This document shows positions 19,024 through 27,341 of a stretch of DNA of 64,000 nt, piece by piece. Both the position numbers and the translations under genes were made by a program. The stretch spans positions 3,100,001 through 3,164,000 of the forward strand of contig NZ_NEVS01000004.1 in assembly GCF_002261215.1 (NCBI RefSeq), read 5' to 3'. Positions within the stretch are counted from its first letter, which is position 1; each line of letters starts with the position of its first letter. The DNA is from Bordetella genomosp. 11 (GTDB taxonomy: Bacteria > Pseudomonadota > Gammaproteobacteria > Burkholderiales > Burkholderiaceae_B). Under the pieces are notes generated by a model that worked only from the letters and a program-made list of their open reading frames with translations, was not told where the DNA came from and made no database searches.

Positions 19024-20484
19024 TCAGGCGATGGGAATGTGGAAGCGGAACGTCGTCCCGCGCACGCTACCGATCAGTTGGATGGTACCGCCTTGCAGCT
19101 GCAGCAGCCGCTGCACGACGATCAGGCCCAGTCCGCCGCTTTCCCCGCCGGGCCGACGCAGGGCGCAGGCATGGACGAACAGATTGTCGCGCAGGGCCGC
19201 CGGAATTCCCGGCCCATCGTCGGCCACCTCCACGGCGACCCTGCCGCCGGCAACGCTCAACTTGAGCCGGACATGCGTGCCTTCCGGCGTATGCCGCATG
19301 GCATTGTCCAGCAAATTGGTCAGCACCCGTTCGATCATGCCCAGATCCGCGCGGATCAGGGGCAAGGACTGGGCGATATCCACATCGATGCGCTGGCGGC
19401 GCGCGTGCGCCGCCAGCTCGCACTTCTGCACGACGTCCTGCACCAGGTCCGGCAATGCAAACACCGCCAGATCGGGATGGACCAGGCCAGACTCCAGGCG
19501 CGCCAGACCGAAAAGTTCCTGCGCCAGGTGGCCCACCTTGCGGCTCTGGTCCAGGGCGATATCCAGATAGCGCCTGCGTTGCGGCGCGTCCAGGACTGCG
19601 TCCTTCAGGCGCAGCGTCTCCAGATAACCGTGCAGCGATGTCAGCGGGGTGCGCAGGTCATGCGAGAGGTTCGCGATCAGGTCGCGCCGCTGCTGGTCCT
19701 GCCGCGACAACTCGCCCCACTGTTCGACGATGCGTCGACCGAGCTGGCCGAACGCATCTCGCAATACGGCGATCTCGTCGACGGGAGTCCGCCCGGCCCC
19801 CGGCTCGCCCAATGCAGCGGCATGCTCGCCATTGGCGTCGAAGCCGCGGACGACGTCGGTCAGCGCCCGCAGGGGGCGCGTGATCGAGCGGAAGGCGATC
19901 AGCCCCATGGCGAGCGCCAGCAATGCGATGAAGCCCAGGATCCAGAGCGAGAGCCTCAGCATGCGGTCGCCCGCCCGCGCATCGGCCACCGCGTCGTGAT
20001 TCTCCCCCTGGAGAACGACATACACATATCCCGCGTTCGCGCCGTCGACCTGTACGCGCGCCGCGCTGAAGACTTTCCTGCCGTAAAGGCTGCGCGGGTC
20101 GTCGCCCAGGATGGGCAGCCGTTCGCCCGCAAGATAGTGGGCGACGGGCGCCAGGTCGACACGTCCGCGCTTCAAATGCCCGGCCGGCGCGGCATCGCCG
20201 ACGATACGCCCGCTGTTGTCCAGCAGATAGAGCTCCACCGACGGATTGACCGCCATGAGCTGATCGAAAAGCGTGCGCGCCGCCTGGGGACGCCAGCCGT
20301 TGCTGTCCATGAGCTGGGCCGTCCCGGCAATATGCCCGGCCAGGCCGAAGGAAACACGTTGCACGACTTCCTGCTCGTGACGCGCGCTGGTGCCGATCTG
20401 CAACCAGGCGGATACGGCACTGCAAGCCAGCAACGACACGGCGAAGACCAGCGACAGCCTCTGTGTAAGGGTGAGGCGTTTCAT
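19024..20484 (-). CDS. HAMP-containing sensor histidine kinase
   Basis: This 486-residue membrane sensor has a TM helix at about residues 9-29, a periplasmic domain of about 150 residues, a second TM helix at 180-200 and a HAMP linker (RSITRPLRALTDVV). The dimerisation/phosphoacceptor helix holds H275 (ANLSHDLRTPLTS). The ATPase domain has an N box (NLLDNAMRHT), G1 (VADDGPGIP) and G2 (GLGLIVVQ). The start at ATG 20484 (MKRLTLTQ) gives a proper N-terminal TM; upstream in-frame residues to 20679 look non-coding. No response regulator gene lies on either side, which is unusual. It is divergent from the cytochrome b/molybdopterin operon. Confidence 0.9.
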   Translation of the reverse strand: MKRLTLTQRLSLVFAVSLLACSAVSAWLQIGTSARHEQEVVQRVSFGLAGHIAGTAQLMDSNGWRPQAARTLFDQLMAVNPSVELYLLDNSGRIVGDAAPAGHLKRGRVDLAPVAHYLAGERLPILGDDPRSLYGRKVFSAARVQVDGANAGYVYVVLQGENHDAVADARAGDRMLRLSLWILGFIALLALAMGLIAFRSITRPLRALTDVVRGFDANGEHAAALGEPGAGRTPVDEIAVLRDAFGQLGRRIVEQWGELSRQDQQRRDLIANLSHDLRTPLTSLHGYLETLRLKDAVLDAPQRRRYLDIALDQSRKVGHLAQELFGLARLESGLVHPDLAVFALPDLVQDVVQKCELAAHARRQRIDVDIAQSLPLIRADLGMIERVLTNLLDNAMRHTPEGTHVRLKLSVAGGRVAVEVADDGPGIPAALRDNLFVHACALRRPGGESGGLGLIVVQRLLQLQGGTIQLIGSVRGTTFRFHIPIA

Positions 20485-20645
20485 GCCAGCGTCCCGGAAG
20501 CAATGGAATGGAAAGGAAATACCGATGCCATTGTCGGCAATTCCGGCCCGCCCGGTTATCACATTTAATTTAAGAGACCGTGAGGACTTGGATATCGAGC
20601 CCATCGCACAATGGCGCAAATCAACCCGGCATGTCAGGAGAAGCC

Positions 20646-21272
20646 ATGTCAAACCCAGCGAATCCCGCGGATCCGCCACGGACGGACAGACGAAGCGTGC
20701 AGCCGGGCTGGCTGCGCCTGACCCATTGGATCAACGTGCTGGCGGTCCTTGCGATGGTAATGAGCGGATGGCGCGTCTATAACGCCTCGCCGCTGTTCGA
20801 TTTCCGGTTTCCCAATGGCTTGACGCTGGGCGGCTGGCTGGGCGGCGCCTTGCAATGGCACTTCGCCGCCATGTGGCTGCTGGTGGGCAACGGACTGGTC
20901 TACCTGGCGGTGAACCTGGCCAGCGGCCGCCTGGCACGGCGCTTTTTCCCGCTTACCCCGCGCGGCATCGTGCATGACGCCGTCGCCGCGCTGCGGGGCA
21001 AGCTCTCGCACGCGGACCTCCGCCAATACAACCATGTCCAGAAGGCGGCGTATCTGTTCGTCATCGCCGACCTGGCGGTGCTCGTGCTGTCCGGGCTGTC
21101 CATCTGGAAGCCGGTGCAGTTCAGCGTCCTGGTTGCGCTGATGGGCGGGTACGACACCGGTCGCGTGGTGCACTTCAGCGCGATGGCGCTGCTGCTGGCC
21201 TTCGTCATCGTGCACGTCGTCATGGTGGCCCTGGTGCCGCGCACGCTGCGCACCATGATCATCGGACGCTAG
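20646..21272 (+). CDS. Cytochrome b/b6-domain membrane protein (b561 type)
   Basis: This inner-membrane diheme cytochrome of 208 residues has four to five hydrophobic helices. Candidate heme-ligand His lie in RLTHWINV, LQWHFAAMW, YNHVQKAAYL and VVHFSAMALLL with FVIVHVVM. AGGAG lies five bases before ATG 20646. The gene ends ten bases before the molybdopterin oxidoreductase, so the two form an operon. The cytochrome would pass quinol electrons to that enzyme, as MsrQ does for MsrP in E. coli. The family is cytochrome b561-like rather than MsrQ itself. Confidence 0.88.
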   Translation: MSNPANPADPPRTDRRSVQPGWLRLTHWINVLAVLAMVMSGWRVYNASPLFDFRFPNGLTLGGWLGGALQWHFAAMWLLVGNGLVYLAVNLASGRLARRFFPLTPRGIVHDAVAALRGKLSHADLRQYNHVQKAAYLFVIADLAVLVLSGLSIWKPVQFSVLVALMGGYDTGRVVHFSAMALLLAFVIVHVVMVALVPRTLRTMIIGR

Positions 21273-21282
21273 GAAGATCCCC

Positions 21283-22071
21283 ATGATATTCAAACGTGGC
21301 AACAACAAGGCGATCGACGGCGAACTCGCACTGAAGGAAGCGCGCGGCATCCTGGCGCGGCGGGTAGACGAGCCGGCACGGCGTGCGTTCCTGACGCGGA
21401 CACTGTCACTGGGCGGACTGGCCATGCTTACGGGCTGCTCGCTGGACGACAACGAAAGTGTCGGCAAGGCCTTGACGGCTGTATCGCGATGGAACGACCG
21501 CGTGCAGGACGCGATATTCCGGCCCGCATCGATGGCGCAGACGTATCCGGAATCCATGATCACCCGGCCGTTCCCCTTCAATGCCTTCTACGACGTGGAC
21601 CAGGCGCCTACCGTCGCCGAAGAAACCTACCGGCTGGAAGTGACCGGCATGGTGGCCGACAAGCGGTCCTGGAAACTGGAGGAGCTGCGCCAGATGGCGC
21701 AGTCGGACCAGATCACGCGGCATATCTGCGTGGAAGGCTGGAGCGCCATCGGCCGCTGGGGCGGCGTGAAGTTTTCCGACTTCCTGCATCGCGTCGGCGC
21801 GGACACGACGGCGAAGTACGTCGGATTCAAGTGCGCCGACGATTACTACACCAGTATCGATATGCCTACCGCGCTGCACCCGCAGACCATCCTGGCGCTG
21901 ACTTACGACGGCAAGACGCTGCCCCGCGAGTACGGCTTTCCGATGAAGCTGCGCGTGCCGACCAAGCTTGGCTACAAGAACCCCAAGCATATCCAGGCGA
22001 TCTTCGTCACCAACTCGTACCCGGGCGGCTACTGGGAAGACCAGGGCTACAACTGGTTCGGTGGCAGCTGA
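21283..22071 (+). CDS. Molybdopterin-dependent oxidoreductase, sulfite oxidase/MsrP fold, Tat-exported
   Basis: This 262-residue periplasmic enzyme binds molybdopterin. Twin arginines at 33-34 (ARRAFLTR) precede a hydrophobic stretch and LTGC with Cys52, so it may be a Tat-exported lipoprotein. C149 in RHICVEGWSAIGRW is the expected molybdenum ligand. Other family blocks are RLEVTGMV, YTSIDMPTAL and KLGYKNPKHIQAIFV. Fold relatives include the catalytic subunit MsrP (YedY), which reduces periplasmic methionine sulfoxide, and sulfite oxidases. The next gene encodes a Met-rich exported peptide, which favours a methionine-sulfoxide role. The substrate is inferred, not shown. Confidence 0.87.
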   Translation: MIFKRGNNKAIDGELALKEARGILARRVDEPARRAFLTRTLSLGGLAMLTGCSLDDNESVGKALTAVSRWNDRVQDAIFRPASMAQTYPESMITRPFPFNAFYDVDQAPTVAEETYRLEVTGMVADKRSWKLEELRQMAQSDQITRHICVEGWSAIGRWGGVKFSDFLHRVGADTTAKYVGFKCADDYYTSIDMPTALHPQTILALTYDGKTLPREYGFPMKLRVPTKLGYKNPKHIQAIFVTNSYPGGYWEDQGYNWFGGS

Positions 22072-22138
22072 TTTTCTCAACCGCGCGGGTTTTTCCGCGC
22101 ATTCTCGACCCTATCGATCCACCTGAAGGAGTACCGTT

Positions 22139-22438
22139 ATGAAGAAGATTTCCGCTGCCGTCCTGTCGGTTTGCATGGCCTTTGCCGCCGGCTCCGCCTT
22201 CGCCGCCGATGCGATGAAACACGACGCGATGGGCAAGAGCGATGCCATGAGCAAAGGCGACGCCATGGGCAAGGGCGACGCCATGAGCAAGGGCGACGCC
22301 ATGGGCAAAAGCGATGCCATGGGCAAGCATGACGCCATGGGCAAGGGCGACGCCATGGGCAAGCATGACGCCATGGGCAAGGGCGATGCCATGGGCAAGC
22401 ACGACGCCATGGGCAAAGGCGACGCGATGAAGAAGTAA
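22139..22438 (+). CDS. MXKDX pentapeptide-repeat exported protein (Met-rich)
   Basis: This 99-residue protein has a Sec signal peptide (MKKISAAVL...SAFA) and then consists of little but the pentamer Asp-Ala-Met-Gly/Ser/Lys-Lys followed by Gly, Ser or His. I count 13 Asp-Ala-Met units. About one residue in six of the mature chain is Met, with extra Lys and four His. This matches the penta_MxKDx family. GAAGGAG precedes the ATG by about eight bases. A terminator directly follows the gene, closing the cytochrome b/oxidoreductase operon. A periplasmic sacrificial Met pool or a metal-binding role is inferred. Confidence 0.9.
   Translation: MKKISAAVLSVCMAFAAGSAFAADAMKHDAMGKSDAMSKGDAMGKGDAMSKGDAMGKSDAMGKHDAMGKGDAMGKHDAMGKGDAMGKHDAMGKGDAMKK
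22208..22435 (+). repeat. 15-bp in-frame tandem repeats within the MXKDX gene
   Basis: There are thirteen units of 15 bases, each containing GAYGCSATG. The last six units alternate as a 30-base higher-order repeat (His-Asp-Ala-Met-Gly-Lys then Gly-Asp-Ala-Met-Gly-Lys). The near-identical nucleotide copies should make repeat number prone to slippage and variable between strains. Confidence 0.9.
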
Positions 22439-22452
22439 GGGTCCCTACCGGC

Positions 22453-22479
22453 AAAAAGGCGGCGAATGCCGCCTTTTTT
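22453..22479 (+). terminator. Rho-independent terminator after MXKDX gene
   Basis: The stem GGCGGC/GCCGCC has loop GAAT, is flanked by five A on the left and is followed by six T. It lies 15 bases past the MXKDX stop codon. Confidence 0.9.
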
Positions 22480-22569
22480 CATTGGGCCGGCCGAAACGTC
22501 GGGCTGGCCCCCAAGGGAATCGTGTGGGTTCTCCCGGACTAAGGCTGGGCCGCGGATGCCATCCGTCCC

Positions 22570-22618
22570 TTGCACCTTTTGCACACTGACGTTACTATTA
22601 ATGCGAATCGTTATCATT
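22570..22618 (+). promoter_or_regulatory. Promoter with overlapping Fur box for TonB receptor
   Basis: TTGCAC (22570-22575), a 17-base spacer and TACTAT (22593-22598) form a sigma-70 promoter. The sequence AATGCGAATCGTTATCATT at 22600-22618 matches the Fur consensus closely and covers the expected transcription start. Iron-bound Fur would block this promoter. The predicted start near 22605 leaves about 45 leader bases before the ATG at 22650. Confidence 0.8.
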
Positions 22619-22649
22619 TTTGTATCTAATCGGCTCGCATCCTGGCCCC

Positions 22650-24794
22650 ATGGCATCCTCCCCCTCCCGGCTTTTCCTCGTCGGCCTGGTCGCGCTCGCG
22701 CCGGCAAACACACTGGCCCAAAACGTACCCGCTACTCCATCCCCATCGAACCCTGCCCAGGCGGCGCCTGCCGCGCATGCCGGAACGGCCCAACTGCCGA
22801 CCGTGCATGTCGTGAGCGACGGCGAGGCCGACGCCCCGTTCAATCCCGTCACGCCGCCCCAGGTCAACAAGTCTTCCGTGCCGCTGTCGGAAACCCCGAT
22901 GTCGATCACGGTGGTGCCGCGGTCGGTGCTGGACAGCGAGCAGGCGCAAACGCTGGCGGATGCCTTGCACAATGTACCGGGCGTGGTGGCCAACCAATTC
23001 GGCCGTCGAGGCTGGGACGACCTGATCATTCGTGGCCAGGTCGCCTCCGATTCGCTGTTCCTGGACGGATTGCGCACATCGGCCACCAGTCGCGTGGCCG
23101 AACAGTTGTACGGCCTGGAGCAGGTCGAGGTGCTGAAAGGGCCGGCCTCCCTGCTTTACGGACTGGTCCTGCCGGGCGGCCTGGTCAATATGGTCAGCAA
23201 GCGGCCGCAACCGGAGGCCTTCGCCAATGCGGACGTGACCGTCGGCAGCCACGACATGTACCAGGGCGCGATCGACATGGGTACGCCGCTTTCGGACAAC
23301 GGTAAAGCCGCGTTCCGCCTGAATGCCCTGACGGAGAACTCGCACGATGCAACCGATTACGTGTGGTTCAAGAACCGATGGATCGCGCCGTCCCTGTCGC
23401 TGGACCTCGGGTCGCGCACCGACTTCACGATACTGACCAGCTACCAGGAACGCCGCTACGTGCGCCAGCAGGGCCTGCCGCTGGCCGGGTCCGTGCTGCC
23501 CAACCCCAACGGCAGCATCCCGCGCGACCGCTTCATCGGCGAGCCGGGCCAGGACCCATACCGTGCCTTCGAAACCCGCGTGGGATACGCGCTGACCCAC
23601 CGCTTCGACAACGGCTGGACCGTGAATCAGAACCTTCGGTGGCAGGAGTATTCGGTAACCGGCCAGGTCGTGACCAACGGCACGCTGGCGCGGGATAACC
23701 GCACGCTGAGCCGCACCGCCACGGATCAAAGCTGGAGCGGCGACACGATCACCCTGGACACCAATGCCCAGAGGACGTTCGCCACCGCCTTCGGCAAGCA
23801 TGAAGTCACATTCGGCACCGATTACCTGCGCACCCGCGAAACCGTGCAGAATTTCAATTGCAGGGTCGGCACGCTGGATGTCTACAACCCGACATACGGC
23901 AGCCCCATTGTCTGCCCCGCCACCCCGCGCACCGCCAGCGACAGCACGATACGGTCGCTGGGCTTCTATGTGCGCGACCAGGTACAACTGGGCGAACGCT
24001 GGCGGGTGCTGGCGGGCCTGCGCCGCGATGACGCATCCAGTTATGCCACCAATACGCTGGACGGCACCCGCACCGACAATCCGTCGAATGCCACGACAGG
24101 TTCGGCGGCGATCATGTACGAGCTGTGGCCCGGCGTACGGCCCTACGTTAGCTATGCCACCTCGTTCTTTCCGAACAGCGGTACGGACGTCGACGGCAAT
24201 GCCTTCGATCCGGAAACCGGTCGCCAATGGGAAGCCGGCGTCAAGGTGGACCTGGACGACGGCGATACGAACCTGACCTTCGCCGTTTTCGACCTGCGCC
24301 GGCGCAACGTGCTGCAGGCCGACCCCGTCAACGATGGCTTCAGCATCGCCGTGGGCGAACAACGCTCCCGCGGCGCCGAATTCGGCATCGTGTCGGACCT
24401 GGGCAACGGCTTGAGCCTGTTGGGCGGCTATGCCTACACGGCGGCCGTGATCACCGATGACGGCGGCCAGTCACCGTCGACGCAGGGCGATCCACTGGAC
24501 AACGTACCGCGCCACAGCTTTACCATGACCGCCCGCTACCGCCTGCATGGCGCCCTGCTGGGGTGGGAACTGAATGGCGGCGTGCGCGGCGAAAGCAGCC
24601 GCCACGCCTACGGCTACGAAATCCCGGGTTATACGGTGGCCGATGCCGGCATCGCCTATAACGCGGACCACTGGCGCGCCGCGCTGACCGTCAGGAACCT
24701 GTTCGACAAGCAGTACTTCGCCGGCGGGCTGCGCAACGCGGTCGCGCTGGGGGACGACCGTACGGTATTGCTGACACTGGGATACCGGTACTGA
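22650..24794 (+). CDS. TonB-dependent siderophore receptor
   Basis: This outer-membrane receptor of 714 residues has a signal peptide ending NTLAQ, and a plug domain with SETPMSITVVPRSVLDSEQ, LHNVPGV, LIIRGQ, VEVLKGPASLLYG and PGGLVNMVSKRP. The beta-barrel ends with LFDKQYFAGG and the C-terminal LTLGYRY. These are hallmarks of TIGR01783-type siderophore receptors (FpvA/FhuA-like). ATG 22650 fits the predicted transcription start; a TTG at 22620 in frame would lie inside the promoter-proximal leader. The Fur box indicates expression under iron limitation. No siderophore biosynthesis or TonB gene is adjacent, so it probably takes up a foreign siderophore. Confidence 0.92.
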   Translation: MASSPSRLFLVGLVALAPANTLAQNVPATPSPSNPAQAAPAAHAGTAQLPTVHVVSDGEADAPFNPVTPPQVNKSSVPLSETPMSITVVPRSVLDSEQAQTLADALHNVPGVVANQFGRRGWDDLIIRGQVASDSLFLDGLRTSATSRVAEQLYGLEQVEVLKGPASLLYGLVLPGGLVNMVSKRPQPEAFANADVTVGSHDMYQGAIDMGTPLSDNGKAAFRLNALTENSHDATDYVWFKNRWIAPSLSLDLGSRTDFTILTSYQERRYVRQQGLPLAGSVLPNPNGSIPRDRFIGEPGQDPYRAFETRVGYALTHRFDNGWTVNQNLRWQEYSVTGQVVTNGTLARDNRTLSRTATDQSWSGDTITLDTNAQRTFATAFGKHEVTFGTDYLRTRETVQNFNCRVGTLDVYNPTYGSPIVCPATPRTASDSTIRSLGFYVRDQVQLGERWRVLAGLRRDDASSYATNTLDGTRTDNPSNATTGSAAIMYELWPGVRPYVSYATSFFPNSGTDVDGNAFDPETGRQWEAGVKVDLDDGDTNLTFAVFDLRRRNVLQADPVNDGFSIAVGEQRSRGAEFGIVSDLGNGLSLLGGYAYTAAVITDDGGQSPSTQGDPLDNVPRHSFTMTARYRLHGALLGWELNGGVRGESSRHAYGYEIPGYTVADAGIAYNADHWRAALTVRNLFDKQYFAGGLRNAVALGDDRTVLLTLGYRY

Positions 24795-24850
24795 AGGGGC
24801 TTGCATGGCTCCGCAGCGACGCTGGCTGTTCGAGCGATCGCGCGCCGCCT

Positions 24851-25951
24851 CTAGTTCCGGATATCCTGGATAAACCACTCCAGCGGCAATTCGTGGCCAA
24901 GGCCCTGCGCCTTGGCCTTCCTGTACACCACCCCGCCTACCGATGAAAACTGCACGCCCCAGTTGCCCACCGTGTAGTAGAAGGTGATCTGGTCATCCCG
25001 CGTGCGGCCCGGTGCCTTGCCGGATATCACGTCGGTGTACACGGGCCAATCCTGGGTCGGCAGCCGGGCTTTCTTCGGCTTGGGCAGCCGCTGCTGTTCT
25101 TCTTCCGTTCCGGCCACGTAGGCGCCCGGGCTGCCGGATATTCCCTTGCGAAAGCGTTCGGTTTCGGGCATCGGCAGTTCTTCCCTGCCCTGCTGGACCG
25201 CGACGTCGAAGCGCTGCACGATGGAGGCATCGATCTCGCGCGGCGTCAGCACCACCACGTGCATGCCCGGTTCCAGCCAATCGGCCTGCAGCACCGGCGC
25301 CATGCTGTCCGTGCAGGTGGCGACGATGTCGGCACCCCGCACGGCATCGCGCGGCGTATCGACCGGCACGATTTCCACGCCGAAACGTTCGGCGCATTCC
25401 CGGGCGAAACGCTCGCGGTTTTCGCGGTTGCGGCTGAAGACGCGCACACGCGCGATCGCGCGCACGGCAAGGATGGCCTCCAGGAAGGTGCGGGCCATGC
25501 CGCCCGAGCCGATGATGCCCAATTCGCGGGAGTTCTCGCGCGACAGCAGCCGGGTCCCGATACCGGCGGCACCCCCCACGCGCATATGCTGCAGGTGACC
25601 GTCGTTGAGCAGTGCCAGCGGCTGGCCGTTGCCGGTACTGAACAGGAACACCAGCCCGCAGTAGGTGCCGGGTTCGATGCAGAATTTCTGCTCGCTGCCG
25701 CCCGCGCCCTCGTTGCGCGGCCAGACCAGGATGTCGGACTTCAGGCGCACGGCAAGGATACCGTCGCTGGTGCCGTCCACCGTTCCCCAGCGGTAGTAGC
25801 CGTCGTCGCGGTCGCAGGGCACATACATGTCGATGCGCGGACGGCCGATCGCCGCGCCGGTCAGCAGGCCGGCGAAGGCGCGTTCCTGTGCCTCGATGCA
25901 CTCGCGCATGGTCAGCACTTTCTCGACGACTTCGTTATTGATCAAAAGCAT
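24851..25951 (-). CDS. Ornithine cyclodeaminase/mu-crystallin family protein
   Basis: This 366-residue cytosolic protein has an NAD(P)-binding Rossmann motif (LGIIGSGGMARTFLEAI) and the family's substrate-side residues around VRLKSD and ALLNDGHLQHMRVGGAAGIGTRLL. Members include ornithine cyclodeaminase, ketimine and pyrroline-2-carboxylate reductases and subunits annotated with tyramine oxidase. Which reaction applies here is not decided. ATG 25951 has GGAG four bases upstream. It follows a TTT binding-protein gene by 55 bases on the same strand, suggesting uptake and conversion of one small carboxylate or amino acid. Confidence 0.82.
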   Translation of the reverse strand: MLLINNEVVEKVLTMRECIEAQERAFAGLLTGAAIGRPRIDMYVPCDRDDGYYRWGTVDGTSDGILAVRLKSDILVWPRNEGAGGSEQKFCIEPGTYCGLVFLFSTGNGQPLALLNDGHLQHMRVGGAAGIGTRLLSRENSRELGIIGSGGMARTFLEAILAVRAIARVRVFSRNRENRERFARECAERFGVEIVPVDTPRDAVRGADIVATCTDSMAPVLQADWLEPGMHVVVLTPREIDASIVQRFDVAVQQGREELPMPETERFRKGISGSPGAYVAGTEEEQQRLPKPKKARLPTQDWPVYTDVISGKAPGRTRDDQITFYYTVGNWGVQFSSVGGVVYRKAKAQGLGHELPLEWFIQDIRN

Positions 25952-26006
25952 GATTTCTCCAGGAACACCGGCCGGCACCACGAATTTCGCCCATGCCGAC
26001 GTACAG

Positions 26007-26990
26007 CTACTGCGGTTGAATGCCGGACTTGCGTATGACGTCTCCCCAGCGCTGGCTTTCGCTGCGAATGAATTCCCTGAACTCCTCCGGCGTCGATCCC
26101 TTGGGTTCCGCGCCTTCGTCGACCAGCATTTTGTTCACGGCCGGCGCGTGCACGAACTTGACGATTTCCCGTTGCAGCTTGTCGATGACCGGCTTGGGCG
26201 TACCCTTGGGCGCCAGCACGCCGTACCAAACGCTGGACGCGTACCCCGGCACGGTTTCCGCGACGGTCGGCACATCGGGCAGCGCGGGGTTGCGCCGCGG
26301 CGTCGTCACCGCCACCGCGCGCAGCTGATGGTTTTTCACGAACGCCAGCCCGGCCGTCATATCGGCGAAGGTCATGGTCACCTCGCCTGTCATCACGGCC
26401 TGGATGGCCGGCGCCGTCCCCTTGTACGGGACGTGCAGCATATCGGCGCCGGAAAGCACCTTCAGCAACTGCGCCGACAGGTGCGCCGTGCCGCCCAGGC
26501 CGGAGGACGAGAAGGTCAACTTGCCAGGCTCCTTGCGCGCCAGATCCAACAGGTCTTTCACTGTGTGTATGGGCGAGTCGTTCTTGACCAGCAGGACGGC
26601 CGGGACGTCGGCGATCAGGCTGACGGGCTCCAGATCCTTCTGCGGGTCGTAGTTCAGTTTCTTTACCAGGTAGGGAGCGACGACCAGCGGGGATGGCGAA
26701 TCGAGGATCAAGGTATAGCCATCCGGCGCGGCGGCGGTCAGCGACTGGGTGCCCACCACGCCGCCCGCGCCAGGACGGTTTTCCACCACGACGGACACGC
26801 CGAGTTCCTGGGTCAGGTTCCGCGCCACCATGCGCGCCATGATGTCCACCCCGCCTCCCGGCTCATAGGGCGAGATCATGCGTATCGGCCGGTTGGGATA
26901 GGACCCGCCGGACGCCGTATCCGCGTGCGCGACAGAGTATGGGGCCAGGGTCATAAGGGCGTAGAGGACCATGCGGCAAGGCAGCTTCAT
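26007..26990 (-). CDS. Tripartite tricarboxylate transporter substrate-binding protein (Bug/TctC family)
   Basis: This exported binding protein of 327 residues has a signal peptide ending SVAHA and the Bug-family blocks YPNRPIRMISPYEPGGGVD, VVVENRPGAGG, VPYKGTAPAIQAVMTGE and GTPKPVIDKL. The N-terminal YPxxPIR...PxxPGG...D motif binds the ligand's carboxylate. Bug proteins are greatly expanded in Bordetella and relatives, and most lack linked membrane subunits, as here. GGAG precedes ATG 26990 by eight bases. The ligand is unknown. Confidence 0.92.
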   Translation of the reverse strand: MKLPCRMVLYALMTLAPYSVAHADTASGGSYPNRPIRMISPYEPGGGVDIMARMVARNLTQELGVSVVVENRPGAGGVVGTQSLTAAAPDGYTLILDSPSPLVVAPYLVKKLNYDPQKDLEPVSLIADVPAVLLVKNDSPIHTVKDLLDLARKEPGKLTFSSSGLGGTAHLSAQLLKVLSGADMLHVPYKGTAPAIQAVMTGEVTMTFADMTAGLAFVKNHQLRAVAVTTPRRNPALPDVPTVAETVPGYASSVWYGVLAPKGTPKPVIDKLQREIVKFVHAPAVNKMLVDEGAEPKGSTPEEFREFIRSESQRWGDVIRKSGIQPQ

Positions 26991-27341
26991 ATCGTTGTCT
27001 CCGATCACCTTGGAATCGGCCGATGTCTCTGGGACCCGGCCATGTTTATTAGTATGCTACGGTATACCATCGTTGCCGCATCGACAATGATGCGTTATCC
27101 CGCATGACAGACCGCTTAAGCGGATGCCGCGCAGGCGGCGCGGGCAGAGGCGTGACCGTCCCTGGAGATTCCCCCTGGGCCGGGGCAGCGGCTTCAAGAC
27201 CCTGGCGATTGCCTTTACCGGAATGCGGCGCCGCGTCTTCGGCGCCAGACGGCAAAACGCCCGGCAGTTGCCTGCCGGGCGTCCCTTCATCGGGCGATTC
27301 CGCCCCCGACTCGGTCGACCGTGTCCACGGCCCCTGGGCGG
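26991..27341. other. Intergenic region upstream of the TTT/OCD operon
   Basis: I see no convincing gene in these 351 bases. It holds the promoter region of the minus-strand TTT/OCD operon, including a small palindrome GGTATACC at 27061-27068 close to AT-rich sequence. At the other end is the opgD terminator (27257-27282). Short open frames here have no ribosome site and no family character. Confidence 0.6.
27257..27282 (-). terminator. Rho-independent terminator for opgD
   Basis: A perfect 11-base-pair stem (ACGCCCGGCAG with CTGCCGGGCGT) has a four-base loop. Read on the minus strand it is followed by TTTT. It lies about 60 bases beyond the opgD stop. Confidence 0.8.

Noticed and set aside
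22208..22435. CRISPR-like repeat array
   Set aside because: Units are 15 bases with no spacers, in frame and coding for a known pentapeptide repeat.
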